A stretch of 44,046 bases of DNA from the NCBI RefSeq assembly GCF_004353895.1, contig NZ_SMOG01000011.1, forward strand, positions 1 to 44,046. Direction: 5' to 3'. The translations under genes and the position numbers were made by a program. The DNA is from Candidatus Syntrophosphaera thermopropionivorans (GTDB lineage Bacteria; Cloacimonadota; Cloacimonadia; Cloacimonadales; Cloacimonadaceae). Every line of letters starts with the position of its first letter. The stretch's first letter is position 1. The notes beneath the pieces are model-generated. The model had not been told where the DNA came from and ran no database searches. It worked only from the letters and a program-made list of their open reading frames with translations. Positions 10,170-23,653 of this stretch are shown here, piece by piece.

Positions 10170-10200
10170 ATTATAACAATATAACTGGATACATTGTAAA
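10170..10200 (-). promoter_or_regulatory. candidate promoter of the dGTPase gene
   Basis: On the minus strand a TATAAT (10170-10175) lies about 40 bases before the start codon, preceded 19 bases earlier by TTTACA. The -10 is a perfect match; the -35 and its spacing are weak. Confidence 0.4.
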
Positions 10201-10253
10201 ACCAAATCATAACGCTGGGATAAGCATACTTTTTATAAACCTAAGAGGTGTCA

Positions 10254-10372
10254 GTGATGGTAGTGACCTACTTTTTCACAAGGTTACCCGTTTAATATCA
10301 ATAGCATAAGCGGTCTTAATTTCTGTGTTAGAATATGAACAGGTGTTTTCCCTATTTTCATAAAATCATTTA
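10254..10372 (-). pseudogene. decayed 5S rRNA gene copy
   Basis: This stretch aligns almost without gaps to the intact 5S gene about 445 bases away, including about 20 bases of flank (TTTTTATAAACCTAAGAG). Well-kept islands are GCATAAGCGGTCTTAA and GAACAGGTG. The middle has many C-to-T and G-to-A changes. The far arm of helix I is unrecognisable, so the terminal stem that the intact 5S keeps cannot form. It lies downstream of the real 5S in the direction of rrn transcription and is best read as an old tandem duplicate that has lost function. Confidence 0.8.
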
Positions 10373-10688
10373 TAATACTCCCTTTTAATCACGTATTTTA
10401 TCAAACAAATTCATTTATAAATATCTTAGCTCTCTCTTGGCTCTTTCCTATTACTTCAGCTAAGTAATCGTCAGTATGGAGATAAGTTAGGGTTAAGTTA
10501 GAGTAATAATCAAAATATTTACAATATATTTGATATATAGTAATTTCTTGTACTATCCTAAGCTACATAAACGCTGTAAGATATGAATGGTATTTAAATT
10601 GGGGAATCGATAAATATCAATTTTCACTTCAATAGTTTTTATCTTACTTAGAGCGCCAATTTCACTACATTTTCTTTTTATAAACCTA
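10373..10688. other. A+T-rich spacer between the two 5S copies
   Basis: About 315 bases with no credible coding sequence or terminator hairpin. The last 20 or so bases before the intact 5S (TTTTTATAAACCTAAGAG) are repeated next to the decayed 5S, marking the edge of the duplicated unit. A minus-strand open frame that runs through here into the 5S has no ribosome site and is not a gene. Confidence 0.5.
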
Positions 10689-10828
10689 AGAGGCGTCAGT
10701 GATGGTGGTGCCCTACTCTTCCACACAGTTACCCATGCAGTACCATCGGCGTAAGCGGTCTTAACTTCTGTGTTCGGGATGGGAACAGGTGTTTCCCCGC
10801 TGCTATAGCCACCATCACTGACGCCTCT
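10689..10828 (-). other. extended pre-5S processing stem
   Basis: The complementarity of the 5S ends continues beyond the mature RNA. Positions 10689-10708 and 10809-10828 are perfectly complementary over 20 bases, so the precursor would carry helix I plus roughly 10 further base pairs. This is a likely substrate for 5S maturation by RNase III, M5 or E. Only the pairing is seen; the enzyme is inference. Confidence 0.7.
10699..10818 (-). rRNA. rrf: 5S ribosomal RNA
   Basis: About 120 bases with the conserved 5S core (CCCATCCCGAACACAGAAGT on the minus strand) and complementary 5' and 3' ends forming helix I (GTGATGGTGG against CCACCATCAC). It is the last gene of the rrn operon, about 95 bases after 23S. 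The ends are set from the helix and may be off by a few bases. Confidence 0.93.
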
Positions 10829-10882
10829 CGTCAAACTTGTATCTTAGTTCTGATATCTATTATTTTTGGCATCAGGATAGTT

Positions 10883-13896
<3,014 letters not shown>

Positions 13897-13922
13897 CACT
13901 ATATATTGATAGGAAAAAGAAC

Positions 13923-14000
<78 letters not shown>

Positions 14001-14064
14001 GAGAAAAAAAATAAGACTATAGAGATTTGTTTGAGACCATTAAGTCATAATATTGTCACCGTAT

Positions 14065-15619
<1,555 letters not shown>

Positions 15620-15724
15620 AAAGATTCAAATAAATTGACAAGAGCTTTTCCTCGCATCCCCACTCTATAAAGCTTTTAAAGAACATCCATAGGCTAAATT
15701 AACAATATCAAATATCAGTTAGAT

Positions 15725-15754
15725 CATAAAGAATAATATAAGCTTTTTTGTCAA
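15725..15754 (-). promoter_or_regulatory. candidate rrn promoter
   Basis: On the minus strand TTGACA (15749-15754) lies about 130 bases before 16S, with A+T-rich sequence on both sides. The -10 at 18-base spacing would be TTTATG (15725-15730); TATTAT occurs closer, at 10 bases. The upstream side is A-rich, as in UP elements. The location suits an rRNA promoter; the exact -10 is uncertain. Confidence 0.4.
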
Positions 15755-16060
15755 GAACAAAAATACATTTTTTTTGATTGAATTGACTTAGCAATTGGTT
15801 TATTATCGTTCAAGTTAAACTATATCAATTAGATAGAATCACGAAGAAAAATTATAAAAAAATTTAAAAGTCGCAATTTGATATGACTTCTATGGGTAAC
15901 GAACTCATAAAGCTTATAGGATTTCTTCTGTTTATTAAGATAAGATAGGTAATAATATCCTCTAACTTCCTGAGTTTATATTAACTGAATATTAATTAGT
16001 AATAGGGATGCGGAGTAAAATTGGTTTTCAAAACCGTGATTGTGATATAGCAAAAAATCC

Positions 16061-16088
16061 TTGACTAATAAGTTGAAGTAGATAAATG
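16061..16088 (+). promoter_or_regulatory. weak candidate promoter of the secreted giant protein
   Basis: TTGACT (16061-16066) and TAAATG (16083-16088) are 16 bases apart, about 35 bases before the chosen start. Both boxes are imperfect. Confidence 0.3.
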
Positions 16089-16123
16089 AAAAATATGCAA
16101 AAATATCAAAAATGGTGGAAGAA

Positions 16124-19100
16124 ATGAGAAAGCTATGGTTAGCTCTTATATTATTATCTCTATGCGTTTTCACACAGGCAATAATAGTAGAAACAGGGTC
16201 CTTAAATAATTTTCTAACTGGGCATGAACCTGCTTGTGCTTATGATAATTGGATTTCCCATTTAGCAGAAGGAATTGCTATTCCTAATTACAATTTATAT
16301 GCACCTTATGACAGACAGACCAATGGTTTTGGAGACTTTAGCTTACCCACAGCCAGTGATTTGGTTTACTGGAACGATATGCTTTCTTTATTTTTTGCTG
16401 GTGATTATAATGGTGCTCAATCCATTTTAAATAATAATAATTGTCCATATCAGATAGTAGAATTCCACGATACTGATACAGGCAAAACTCTTTATATACT
16501 TCGTGAGATTCCCAATATGCAATATTATGATGATAATGGGACGGAAGATCCATATGATGATGAAGCAGGCGCTTTTGTGTATGGTTGGGGTATTTTTATC
16601 TATTATCCTGAGGGCACAAAACCTGTTATTGTAACCGTTCCTCATCCTTGTGATGATTTTCCCACCCCGAGGATGGGACTTCAGGCTTTTAATGTTTGGG
16701 ATGCACAACATTTAATGATAAATGGAGCAGGAAGGGAGGTTAGATGGACAAATCAAGGTACATATACAAATTCCAAATCTCTTTCTGATGCTATACGTAA
16801 TCCTACTCATCCCTTTAATTATGTCTACAAAAAGGCTGCAGATTATTTAAGGGACACATTTCATTGTAGAGAATGGTCCTGCCAGATTCATTCTTATGAT
16901 TGGAACAGGCATCAGGGTTATGCAAATTGCCAGATTTCTGCAGGAAATCCACGTCCTTGTCCAAATCTTCCAATTCGTGATTTATCTCCTTTAAAGAATG
17001 ATTTGATTAATCATGGGCATCATCTAATGATTCCCTCAAATACTGTAGGAATACATAATGATGTCTATCTGAACGATTTTTATGCTGTAAATTATAGCAT
17101 TCATGATTTTATTTTTACTGATGGAGAGCATACCTATCCAGTTAATAATCAGATTGATTTGCCTGCTTATTCAGAAAATCAACAAATGCTTTATTCTCAA
17201 GCAGGAACAACAGATTATGATGTTTTTGAGCCTTTTTTTCATATAGAAATGGATGAGCTGCCCAATTCTTACCGGGAATCCTTGCATAATTACTATTGGT
17301 TTTATGGCTGGAATGAACTTCTGGGAAAATGGGATATGGATAATCTTTTTACGCATTTTTTGGAATATTATGATAGATGGATTTATGATATAGAACCCGT
17401 CTTAGAGGCAATGTTTCAGATGGATGATGGTCAGCCACCAATTGCTCCTTCCAATTTAGCAGTATTTAATCAATCTTTAAACAGTGTCACTCTCACCTGG
17501 ACAAAAGGCTCTGCTTTTGATTTTGATAGTTATGAAATTTATTATGCGACAGAACCTATAGATGAATCTAACTATCAAATCTTTGATCGCAATAATAATG
17601 CTTTTTTAGCTTCTCCGGACTGTGAAAGAATAGAAGTGACAGGATTGAATAATTCCTACAATTATTATTTTAAAATCCGAGCACGGGATAAAAATCAAAA
17701 CTACTCAGGCTTATCTAATGAAGTAACCACTTCCTTAGCTCCAGTCACAATTTCATCTTTCTCAGCCTATGGATTAGATAGTACTGTTCGTTTATACTGG
17801 CAGATTGGTGCTCAGCAGAACAATCAAGGCTTTAAGATATATCGTAAAGTTGAAAATGGTGAATATGTTTTAGTAGATTCTTGGCTAACTAATCCAGCTT
17901 TATCCAATCCTTCTGCTTATTCTTTTGAATGGTGGGATAACGATGTTATGAATAGAACTCGTTATACCTATAAAATTAGCTCTACCAATGTGTATAATGT
18001 TGAATTTTTCTACAATATTCCAGCTATAGCAGAACCGAGAGCTATTCATACGATTACGATAAGTAATAGTAGTGGCACACTAACAGACCAGATATCTTTT
18101 AGTGCTAATCCTTTTGCCACGGATGGATTTGATAATTACTGGGATGTGACCAAATCAACTCCAACCAGTAATTATGTCTGGAACGCTTTTTGGGAACAGT
18201 ATTGGGGCACTAATGGCACTCATCTTTCCCGCGAAATCAAAGGTGATTACGATCTGGATAATGAATTGAAGACTTGGGTGATGCGAACTCGTTCTGATCA
18301 GATAAATCAAACATTAACCATCAGTGTTTCAGATAATTTTGATCGTGCAGAAAAACTATATCTCTACGATGGAGGCAATGGCGCCTACCATAATCTATTA
18401 AGTGGACCTTATCAATATTTAAATTCTAATAGCTCTATTCGCACTATGACATTATTCTGGGGTAATATGCAACCTAAAGTGCTTATCACTTCTATGGCTA
18501 ATAAGATATATCAAGGTGGGACCACCATTAATTTTAGCTGGAATTATCAATATCCTTTCCTGGTAGACCATCTGGAGCTTTCCATTATTAATGACTCGGG
18601 CAGTATACTTCTCAGTCCATCCATTCTCAATAATCAGTTTAGTTTCACCTGGACAGTTCCCAATGATGTTACTGAGATGCAGGATTGTTGTTTTGTCGTA
18701 GATGCAGTAGCTATTGACGGGGTAAGGACACGTTTCTGGTCTGATTATCATTTTTCTCTGGTCCCTCAAATGATTCTTTCATATAATGAGCCCGGGTTGA
18801 AGATGCGTTCTAATCCTTGGTTAAATTCAGGTTTAAGTTTTAATCAGGTTTTTGGAGAGTCTCAAGCTTATGAATTAAGTCCGGAAGGTTTATGGATTCC
18901 AACCGAAGATTACGATTTCGGGAAAGCGTATTGTGTTTTTAGTGATGAAGTATCTTTTTATAGCGGAACCTTCCCTATTCAAAGTAACGAATATTCACTC
19001 AATTTAGTTCCCGGTTGGAATTTTATTCCCAATCCACATCTTTGTGCTTATAATCTTGAAGATTTAAGCTTCCTAATGCGAGGAGAACTATTCAATTTTA

Positions 19101-20023
19101 GTGAAGTACTGGCGCAAAATCTGATTTCTCGAGCAGTTTATGTTTATCGTAATGGAATCTATGAACCCGTCACACGAATAGAACCCTGGGAAGCTTTCTT
19201 TATTAGATATGATGGAACGGAAGATTTACAGCCAATAATCAGATTCTATCCTTTCTTTAATGGACCTTCTATAAGCCCTTCGGAACCAGGATTCAAGCTT
19301 AAAGTCGTAATGAATGAGGGTGCACCAAATTCCATTGAACTTGGATTACATAAAAACGCAACAGATGACTATGATTTTAAATATGATCTTCTGAAACCAT
19401 TTCCCTTACCTTATCTGGAGACAAATTCACTCTGGATAAATCTTCCTAATGCTGATAGTACGGATAGCTGGAACTTATATAGTGAGTATAAAGCAGAATT
19501 CACTCAACCTAAAGAACAGAAATTCTGGAACATCCGTTTGGAAGCAGTCTCTTTGGAACCAATAACCTTCAATTTTGAAGTGCAGGGGACTACTCCTTCT
19601 TGGCAAATTATGATGATGTTAGATGATGTTTCCTATATTGTAGGTACTTCAAATAACTTTATCTGGACTCCTCCAGCTCCGGGGATTTACGAAGGTTATA
19701 TAAGGGTAAGCAATTATCAAGTAGGCATTGATGACTTTGTGCAAAGTCCTATAAAAGGTCTAAAAATCTATCCTAATCCCTTTAATCCTGAGGTTAATAT
19801 TTCTTTTTCCACCACTACTAATAATAATGTAAAAATCAATATATACAATATTCGCGGACAGAAGGTAACGACTTTGTATGATGGAAAATTATCTGCAGGT
19901 CAGCATACATTTCATTGGAATGGGAAGGATAGCAATGGTCGTTCAGCAGCCAGTGGCATTTATCTGCTCAGAGTGGAAACTGGAAATGAGCATCATACTC
20001 TTAAGATGATTTTGATGAAATAG
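16124..20023 (+). CDS. large secreted protein with FN3 domains and T9SS-type C-terminal sorting domain
   Basis: A 1299-residue exported protein. The first 20 residues form a signal peptide (MRKLWLALILLSLCVFTQA). ATG at 16124 is preferred over the one at 16112 because a GGTGGAAG purine run precedes it and the signal peptide then begins properly. Residues about 25-435 form a domain I do not recognise, rich in Trp, Tyr, His and Asp, with candidate polar motifs such as VTVPHPCDDFPTPR and SCQIHSYDWNRHQGY; a hydrolase is possible but unproven. Two fibronectin type III-like domains follow (about 438-545 and 545-650), then a beta-rich middle. The last 85 residues (YPNPFNPEVNISFS to ASGIYLLRVETG) are the FlgD-like sorting domain used by type IX secretion in FCB bacteria. 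It ends at a strong terminator. Confidence 0.85.
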   Translation: MRKLWLALILLSLCVFTQAIIVETGSLNNFLTGHEPACAYDNWISHLAEGIAIPNYNLYAPYDRQTNGFGDFSLPTASDLVYWNDMLSLFFAGDYNGAQSILNNNNCPYQIVEFHDTDTGKTLYILREIPNMQYYDDNGTEDPYDDEAGAFVYGWGIFIYYPEGTKPVIVTVPHPCDDFPTPRMGLQAFNVWDAQHLMINGAGREVRWTNQGTYTNSKSLSDAIRNPTHPFNYVYKKAADYLRDTFHCREWSCQIHSYDWNRHQGYANCQISAGNPRPCPNLPIRDLSPLKNDLINHGHHLMIPSNTVGIHNDVYLNDFYAVNYSIHDFIFTDGEHTYPVNNQIDLPAYSENQQMLYSQAGTTDYDVFEPFFHIEMDELPNSYRESLHNYYWFYGWNELLGKWDMDNLFTHFLEYYDRWIYDIEPVLEAMFQMDDGQPPIAPSNLAVFNQSLNSVTLTWTKGSAFDFDSYEIYYATEPIDESNYQIFDRNNNAFLASPDCERIEVTGLNNSYNYYFKIRARDKNQNYSGLSNEVTTSLAPVTISSFSAYGLDSTVRLYWQIGAQQNNQGFKIYRKVENGEYVLVDSWLTNPALSNPSAYSFEWWDNDVMNRTRYTYKISSTNVYNVEFFYNIPAIAEPRAIHTITISNSSGTLTDQISFSANPFATDGFDNYWDVTKSTPTSNYVWNAFWEQYWGTNGTHLSREIKGDYDLDNELKTWVMRTRSDQINQTLTISVSDNFDRAEKLYLYDGGNGAYHNLLSGPYQYLNSNSSIRTMTLFWGNMQPKVLITSMANKIYQGGTTINFSWNYQYPFLVDHLELSIINDSGSILLSPSILNNQFSFTWTVPNDVTEMQDCCFVVDAVAIDGVRTRFWSDYHFSLVPQMILSYNEPGLKMRSNPWLNSGLSFNQVFGESQAYELSPEGLWIPTEDYDFGKAYCVFSDEVSFYSGTFPIQSNEYSLNLVPGWNFIPNPHLCAYNLEDLSFLMRGELFNFSEVLAQNLISRAVYVYRNGIYEPVTRIEPWEAFFIRYDGTEDLQPIIRFYPFFNGPSISPSEPGFKLKVVMNEGAPNSIELGLHKNATDDYDFKYDLLKPFPLPYLETNSLWINLPNADSTDSWNLYSEYKAEFTQPKEQKFWNIRLEAVSLEPITFNFEVQGTTPSWQIMMMLDDVSYIVGTSNNFIWTPPAPGIYEGYIRVSNYQVGIDDFVQSPIKGLKIYPNPFNPEVNISFSTTTNNNVKINIYNIRGQKVTTLYDGKLSAGQHTFHWNGKDSNGRSAASGIYLLRVETGNEHHTLKMILMK

Positions 20024-20040
20024 TCTTTCTTTCAGAATAT

Positions 20041-20076
20041 AAAAAATCCCGGGTCATAAGTCCCGGGATTTTTTTA
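20041..20076. terminator. bidirectional intrinsic terminator
   Basis: A perfect 9-base stem, AATCCCGGG (20045-20053) against CCCGGGATT (20062-20070), with an 8-base loop. T7 follows on the plus strand and an A run precedes it, giving a T run on the minus strand. It sits between convergent genes and should stop both. Confidence 0.9.
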
Positions 20077-20090
20077 TAATCAATGATAGA

Positions 20091-21197
20091 TTAATCTTTG
20101 AGGTTCATCTTTAAAGTGGTTCCGATAGCATAGTTAGTTGGACCATCATCTGTTCCAATGCCCAAAGCAGCATAACCGGTTAAGGAAAGAACATTGGGAA
20201 TAAGCTTAAATTCTACACCACCGTTAATTTCAAAACCATTATCTATTACTATTCCTGCAGCTCCAAAAGCGGAAACATTGCGGGTAATATCACCTTTAAC
20301 TTTACCAACTAAAGAAAGCATAGTGTCATTATTCCAGCTATAGGGATTGTTCCAGTAAAGGTTTAAGGCATCGTTGTTTATATTAATACCATAAATATAA
20401 AGGCCATTCTGGTAATATGGAGAAAGAACTGCGATACCATTTTCCGTAGCAAATAATACATCTCCGCTAACTACAACAGGACCAACATTAGCATCAGCTT
20501 TAACTGCAGCTCCAATACCAACTTCTGTATCTGCATCCTCTACAAAATGAAGTCCCATAAACACATTGGCATTACAAGTTAGTGCGCCTGAATCATAGCT
20601 TAAATAGGGCATCAAGGTAATATGAGTGTAATCTTTGTTTGTATTTACATAATCTGCATCCCAACCCAGAGATGCATAAAGACCCCAAGGTATGGTAGCT
20701 CTCTTTTGCATATTAAGCAATAAATAGTTATAATCGTCTGAATCAAATCTGTTCTTTTCTAAGGCTTTAATCCATCCCACTTCAGTCTTAAATCCCGCTA
20801 AATTGTCATTAGATACCATAATGCCGGAAAAAGTGTCATCCAGAATCAAACTCATATTGTCTTTCCAGTATTGTTGTCCGATTCTAAAATTAGTGTTTCT
20901 AAACCGATAATTGAGATAAAGTTCATAGGCATTAATCGGAACTGAAGCTGGTATGGAACCACCTGAACCTCCCCATACGACATCGCCAAATTGTAAAGTG
21001 GCTCTCATAGATAAATTAGGACGATACAAGGCATTGATACCGAGCAAGGTACGGTTGTCTATATGACTTCCGTCCTTTTCATTTGCACTATTATAGAGGG
21101 CACCACGAGTACGATTTTCCCCATCAAATTCAAAATCAATTGCGGCCAATAAACTGACCACTAACAGGGGAACGAGTATTAATAACACTTTTTTCAT
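20091..21197 (-). CDS. outer-membrane porin-like beta-barrel protein
   Basis: A 368-residue protein with a signal peptide (MKKVLLILVPLLVVSLLAA) followed by alternating amphipathic strands typical of a beta barrel: ATLQFGDVVWGG, YELYLNYRFRNTNFRIGQQYW, LYASLGWDADYV, and a final GYAALGIGTDDGPTNYAIGT. It probably forms a pore in the outer membrane, but substrate and exact family are unknown. The start is supported by AAGGAG 5-6 bases upstream. It follows the Ldh2-type gene by 63 bases and may be the last gene of that transcript. Confidence 0.72.
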   Translation of the reverse strand: MKKVLLILVPLLVVSLLAAIDFEFDGENRTRGALYNSANEKDGSHIDNRTLLGINALYRPNLSMRATLQFGDVVWGGSGGSIPASVPINAYELYLNYRFRNTNFRIGQQYWKDNMSLILDDTFSGIMVSNDNLAGFKTEVGWIKALEKNRFDSDDYNYLLLNMQKRATIPWGLYASLGWDADYVNTNKDYTHITLMPYLSYDSGALTCNANVFMGLHFVEDADTEVGIGAAVKADANVGPVVVSGDVLFATENGIAVLSPYYQNGLYIYGININNDALNLYWNNPYSWNNDTMLSLVGKVKGDITRNVSAFGAAGIVIDNGFEINGGVEFKLIPNVLSLTGYAALGIGTDDGPTNYAIGTTLKMNLKD

Positions 21198-21260
21198 TAT
21201 AGACTCCTTTTTTTAGTTATTTATCAATATATTAATCCTTATCTAACAACAAAGCAAGGA

Positions 21261-22349
21261 TTAAATAACAGGAGGAACTATATTCAGTTCTTTTTGCATT
21301 ACTTCTATATCTTTTCTTAAATTTGGAATTACAGGAATGCCTTCTCTTCTTACTTCTATCTCTTTTTCATATTCTTTTTCACCTGCTACCCAGATACGAT
21401 TTTGACCAGGAAAAGTTAGAGAATTTTGCAATCTACGACAGATATCTCCCGTAGTCTTTTTAAAACTATCCAGATCAGTAAAAAACTCTATATTAATAGC
21501 CATAAAGAAATGACCGAGTTTATAGGGTGCTGCTTTACCATTTTCATCCTGACCTAATAATTGGTCTAAAAAACAACCATTTTGAAGAGCTGCACACAGG
21601 ATTTCTACCATTGTAGCGAGACCATATCCTTTATGGCTTCCCGTAAGTTCATCAGTTCCACCTAAGGGAAGCAAGGAAGCTTGTTGTTTAACTAAATCAA
21701 CCAGAAGATGATTGGTATCTGTATAAGGTTTTCCTTCCAGATCAATAGCCCATCCTACCGGAGTTTCCTTTTCTTCTCTGGCATATTGTTCTATTTTCCC
21801 TCTTTGCGTGATAGAGGTTGCAGCATCATAGATAAAAGGAAAAGCTAAATCCGTGGGTGCACCAAAACAGATAGGATTGGTTCCTAAAAGGGGTTCTACA
21901 CCAAAAGTAGGACAGACCGAGGGACGAGCATTAGTAAAGATCAGACCCATCATATTTTCCTGACATGCCATATTGGCATAATATCCACAGATGCCAAAAT
22001 GAGTGGAATTACGCACGGCTACAGCACCTAATCCAAATTGCTTTGCTTTTTCTATAGCAGTTTCCATTGCTCTAAAACTTATAACTTGTCCCATACCATT
22101 ATTGCCATCCCAGACAGCGGTAGCTGCTTTGTCTTTTATAACCTCAATTCTGGTAACTGGTTCCTGAATCCCTGCTTTTATGCGGTCATAATACATTTTT
22201 AAACGACCAATACCGTGGGATTCAATTCCTCTTAAGTCACTGGCAATAAGGACTTCAGAGCATATTTCCGCATCTTCTTCAGGAACACCTGAGCGTTTAA
22301 AAACCTCAACCATAAAGTTTTTCAAGGTTTCAACTGGTAATCTTTCCAT
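21261..22349 (-). CDS. malate/L-lactate dehydrogenase family (Ldh2) oxidoreductase
   Basis: A 362-residue cytoplasmic NAD(P)-dependent dehydrogenase of the Ldh2 fold, not related to classical Rossmann LDH. Family marks are the N-terminal SDLRGIESHGIGRL with conserved His45, VRNSTHFGICGYYA, FTNARPSVCPTFG, LLGTNPICFGAPT, and GSHKGYGLATMVEILCAAL with the conserved Lys. Members reduce or oxidise 2-hydroxy acids such as malate, lactate, ureidoglycolate or 2,3-diketogulonate, or reduce cyclic imino acids. The substrate here is open. GGAGG lies 8 bases before the start, and the upstream decarboxylase ends 18 bases away, so one transcript is likely. Confidence 0.9.
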   Translation of the reverse strand: MERLPVETLKNFMVEVFKRSGVPEEDAEICSEVLIASDLRGIESHGIGRLKMYYDRIKAGIQEPVTRIEVIKDKAATAVWDGNNGMGQVISFRAMETAIEKAKQFGLGAVAVRNSTHFGICGYYANMACQENMMGLIFTNARPSVCPTFGVEPLLGTNPICFGAPTDLAFPFIYDAATSITQRGKIEQYAREEKETPVGWAIDLEGKPYTDTNHLLVDLVKQQASLLPLGGTDELTGSHKGYGLATMVEILCAALQNGCFLDQLLGQDENGKAAPYKLGHFFMAINIEFFTDLDSFKKTTGDICRRLQNSLTFPGQNRIWVAGEKEYEKEIEVRREGIPVIPNLRKDIEVMQKELNIVPPVI

Positions 22350-22367
22350 AATTTAGCCTCCAGATAT

Positions 22368-23549
22368 TTACTTTTTGGGTAAAACTACAGCCTTTAGTGG
22401 TGGAAAACCATTAAAATTTACCGAAGAATAGGTCTGTGTGTAAGCACCTGTGGTGAAAATGTACACTTTATCTCCAGGTTGAGTGGTATCAGGCATTTTG
22501 TATTTGTAATTTTCATACATTATATCCATACTATCGCAGGTAGGACCAGCGAGAATAACCTCATCTGCCAGACCTTCTCTTTCAAAGTAGATAGGGAATT
22601 TGATAGATTCATCAATAGTTTCAATTAAACCGTTAAATTTCCCCACATCCAGATATACCCATTTATAAAGATTATTTTTAGCTTTGGTGGCAATATTAAC
22701 TACTTCCGCAACGATGATTCCAGCATCAGCTACCAGAGATCTTCCTGGTTCCATTACCAGCTGAGGTGGATGGTCTCCAAAATCCTCAAAGATAAAGCGT
22801 TGTATTTCAGTGCTATACTCCTGGAAAGAGAAGGTAGGGTCAACATAATTAGCAGGATAGCCACCTCCCAGATTAATCATTTTTAGTTCTATTCCTTCTT
22901 CCAGTGCAGCATCAAAGATATATTTACATCGTGCTATGGCATCATCCCATTGTCCTATATCTCTTTGTTGTGACCCCACATGAAAAGAAACTCCCCAGGG
23001 CTCTAATCCGAGTTCTACTGCTTGCAGAATAAGGCTATAAATCATATCTGGATGAGCTCCAAATTTACGAGACAGGGGCCAATCAGCACCACTACCTTCA
23101 GTTAAAAGTCTAAAATATACCTTTGAACCCGGAGCATTTTCAGCTATCTTTTTTAAGTCATTTTCACTATCTGTAACAAAAATCTGCACTCCTTGTTCAT
23201 AAAAGAAACGGATATCTTTCGCTTTCTTGATTGTGTTGCCATAGCTTATGCGTTCAGGTGAAATACCTAAATTCAAAAGATGTCTCAATTCATATGAAGA
23301 AGCCACATCAAAGTTTGCCCCAAGTCTATCCAGTAAATGTATTATCTCATTCATTGGATTGGCTTTCACAGCATAATATATCTGCAAATTGGCAAAGCTA
23401 TCTTTCAATTCATTATATTTTGCTTCAACTATATCCAAGTCTATTATGAGTACCGGACTATCCAGTGTTTGAGCATATTCTTTAAAACGCTCAAACCGTT
23501 CCGGTTCCATATATCTTTTTAAATTAAAGGAATAGGGTTCTTTATACAT
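22368..23549 (-). CDS. Orn/Lys/DAP/Arg-type PLP decarboxylase (group IV), probably ornithine or lysine decarboxylase
   Basis: A 393-residue alanine-racemase-fold PLP enzyme. Lys62 in YYAVKANP should hold the cofactor. Other marks are FDVASSYEL, SFHVGSQ, the glycine loop NLGGGYPA, EPGRS (phosphate contact) and the C-terminal GPTCDSMD, whose cysteine and aspartate belong to the active site in ornithine/lysine decarboxylases. The SRKFG segment is the specificity region, but I cannot choose between ornithine and lysine by eye. It would make putrescine or cadaverine. Start ATG 23549 is preferred over TTG 23552 since AAGGA lies 8 bases before it. It is the first gene of the group with the Ldh2 enzyme and porin. 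Confidence 0.88.
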   Translation of the reverse strand: MYKEPYSFNLKRYMEPERFERFKEYAQTLDSPVLIIDLDIVEAKYNELKDSFANLQIYYAVKANPMNEIIHLLDRLGANFDVASSYELRHLLNLGISPERISYGNTIKKAKDIRFFYEQGVQIFVTDSENDLKKIAENAPGSKVYFRLLTEGSGADWPLSRKFGAHPDMIYSLILQAVELGLEPWGVSFHVGSQQRDIGQWDDAIARCKYIFDAALEEGIELKMINLGGGYPANYVDPTFSFQEYSTEIQRFIFEDFGDHPPQLVMEPGRSLVADAGIIVAEVVNIATKAKNNLYKWVYLDVGKFNGLIETIDESIKFPIYFEREGLADEVILAGPTCDSMDIMYENYKYKMPDTTQPGDKVYIFTTGAYTQTYSSVNFNGFPPLKAVVLPKK

Positions 23550-23585
23550 CAAAGCATCCTTAGTTTAATTTGAGTGAGTCCAAGA

Positions 23586-23609
23586 ATCTTAGAAACAATA
23601 ATATGTCAA
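23586..23609 (-). promoter_or_regulatory. possible promoter of the decarboxylase group
   Basis: TTGACA (23604-23609, minus strand) is a perfect -35, but the only -10-like hexamer, TAAGAT, is 12 bases away instead of 17. At 17 bases the sequence is TTCTTG. Weak. Confidence 0.25.
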
Positions 23610-23653
23610 TTATTCCTCTCAATCTCCTTTAAAATCTATATGTTATTAAGCCC

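Larger units (their letters stand above)
15620..16123. other. rrn leader and divergent intergenic region
   Basis: About 500 A+T-rich bases between the 16S 5' end and the secreted-protein gene. It holds the rrn leader with one arm of the 16S processing stem, the candidate rrn promoter, and a weak promoter for the rightward gene. I see no open frame with a ribosome site. Confidence 0.6.

Noticed and set aside
10553-10834. 93-codon minus-strand frame
   Set aside because: It covers the whole 5S rRNA gene and has no ribosome site.
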